From Saccharopolyspora rosea (GTDB taxonomy: Bacteria > Actinomycetota > Actinomycetes > Mycobacteriales > Pseudonocardiaceae), in assembly GCF_025643595.1 (NCBI RefSeq), contig NZ_CP102826.1:3224001-3288000 (forward strand): a DNA stretch of 64,000 nucleotides. The letters run 5' to 3'. Below are positions 63,697 to 64,000 of the stretch, piece after piece. A program made the position numbers and the translations under genes. The stretch's first letter is position 1; each line of letters begins with the position of its first letter. The notes below the pieces were generated by a model. That model had not been told where the DNA came from and made no database searches. It saw only the letters and a list, made by a program, of their open reading frames with translations.

Positions 63697-63963
63697 CGGA
63701 CCTCCCCGGAGGCGAGCTGCGGTGTCCCGCGTCCGCGTCCTCCGGGCCCGTCGCGGGCCCGGGCGGGGTACCTGCTCCTCCCGCGTCCGAGGGGAGCCGA
63801 TCAAGAGTTCCCCGGATCGTAGCCGCCAGCACCCCCATGCCGTCCACTCTCGACGAAGATTCCTCAGAAAGATCGATCGAACTTCATCAAAAAATGGGCA
63901 CGGAGAGACCGCTCCATTCCGTCACGGTGACGATCACGCCGCCGCGTCCCCGATCACCTTCTG
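63697..63963. other. Intergenic region upstream of the PucR-type gene
   Basis: A 267-bp stretch with no convincing gene. It holds an AT-rich segment at about 63855-63895, unusual for this window, a GATCGATC and the repeat CGTCAC-G-GTGACG at 63920-63932. It should contain the promoter of the PucR gene and perhaps of a divergent gene starting near the window end. Confidence 0.5.
63920..63932. promoter_or_regulatory. Inverted repeat CGTCAC-G-GTGACG
   Basis: Two 6-bp arms around one central base, 224 bp upstream of the PucR gene start and about 30 bp before ATG 63964. It is a candidate operator for PucR or for a divergent gene. Confidence 0.35.
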
Positions 63964-64000
63964 ATGACGGACGGCACCGTCACCCAGGTCGACTCGCCAT
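63964..64000 (+). CDS. Possible start of a divergent gene, cut by the window end
   Basis: ATG 63964 opens MTDGTVTQVDSP and runs to the end with no stop. No ribosome site is clear. If real it would be the 5' end of a gene divergent from pucR, often a transporter or catabolic enzyme in such loci. Only 12 codons are present, so this is tentative. Confidence 0.3.
   Translation, partial: MTDGTVTQVDSP

Overview
The window is very GC-rich and almost wall-to-wall coding, with many GTG starts, several probable leaderless starts and strong C/G preference at third codon positions. Together with the gene content (LCP wall ligase, STAS anti-sigma antagonists, GH25 lysozyme, PucR and LuxR-type regulators, DyP peroxidase) this points to a chromosomal segment of a filamentous actinomycete, most likely of the Pseudonocardiaceae or a close relative. 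That placement is inference. No rRNA, tRNA, CRISPR array, insertion sequence or prophage was seen.

Layout. 0-10 kb: class III aminotransferase, LCP protein, secreted GH25 lysozyme, COG3044-type ATPase, phosphoribosyltransferase, two small proteins, an unusual Clp-like AAA+ ATPase and a methyltransferase. 10.5-16 kb: an acetoin dehydrogenase operon (acoX-acoA-acoB-acoC) followed by a GAF-domain regulator, then a short aconitase. 18-26.5 kb: STAS protein, secreted GH5 glycosidase, a DUF1697 remnant, GntR regulator, gamma-carbonic-anhydrase-like protein, zinc-ribbon protein, GH38 alpha-mannosidase, and a methionine aminopeptidase divergent from an XRE regulator with twin operators. 26.6-27.5 kb is gene-poor and carries two copies of an AT-rich palindrome. 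27.5-39.6 kb: small enzymes and regulators (alpha/beta hydrolase, tyrosine phosphatase, DUF849 protein, a two-component system whose kinase is frameshifted, SDR/MarR, DHA2 MFS pump, malate dehydrogenase, GNAT, ArsR/VOC, and an erythromycin-esterase-type gene broken by an 8-bp duplication). 39.6-50.9 kb: coiled-coil protein, PHP-UvrD fusion helicase, FAD monooxygenase/TetR pair with twin operators, an NmrA remnant, DUF5701 protein, STAS-AAA pair, GNAT, MBL-like protein, PCMT and a lone tyrosine recombinase.

50.9-63.7 kb is the most distinctive part. A translationally coupled operon encodes biotin carboxylase, biotin carrier and the PxpC/PxpB (KipA/KipI) halves, divergent from pxpA (5-oxoprolinase). 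About 5 kb further lies a second KipI/KipA-type pair whose motifs look like the carboxyltransferase domain of urea carboxylase, coupled to a PucR-type regulator. Between them sits a four-gene run of two unrecognised proteins, a DyP-type peroxidase and a BASS-family carrier. A split urea/amide carboxylase sharing BC and BCCP subunits with the 5-oxoprolinase operon, and the DyP run, are the best candidates here for undescribed biology.
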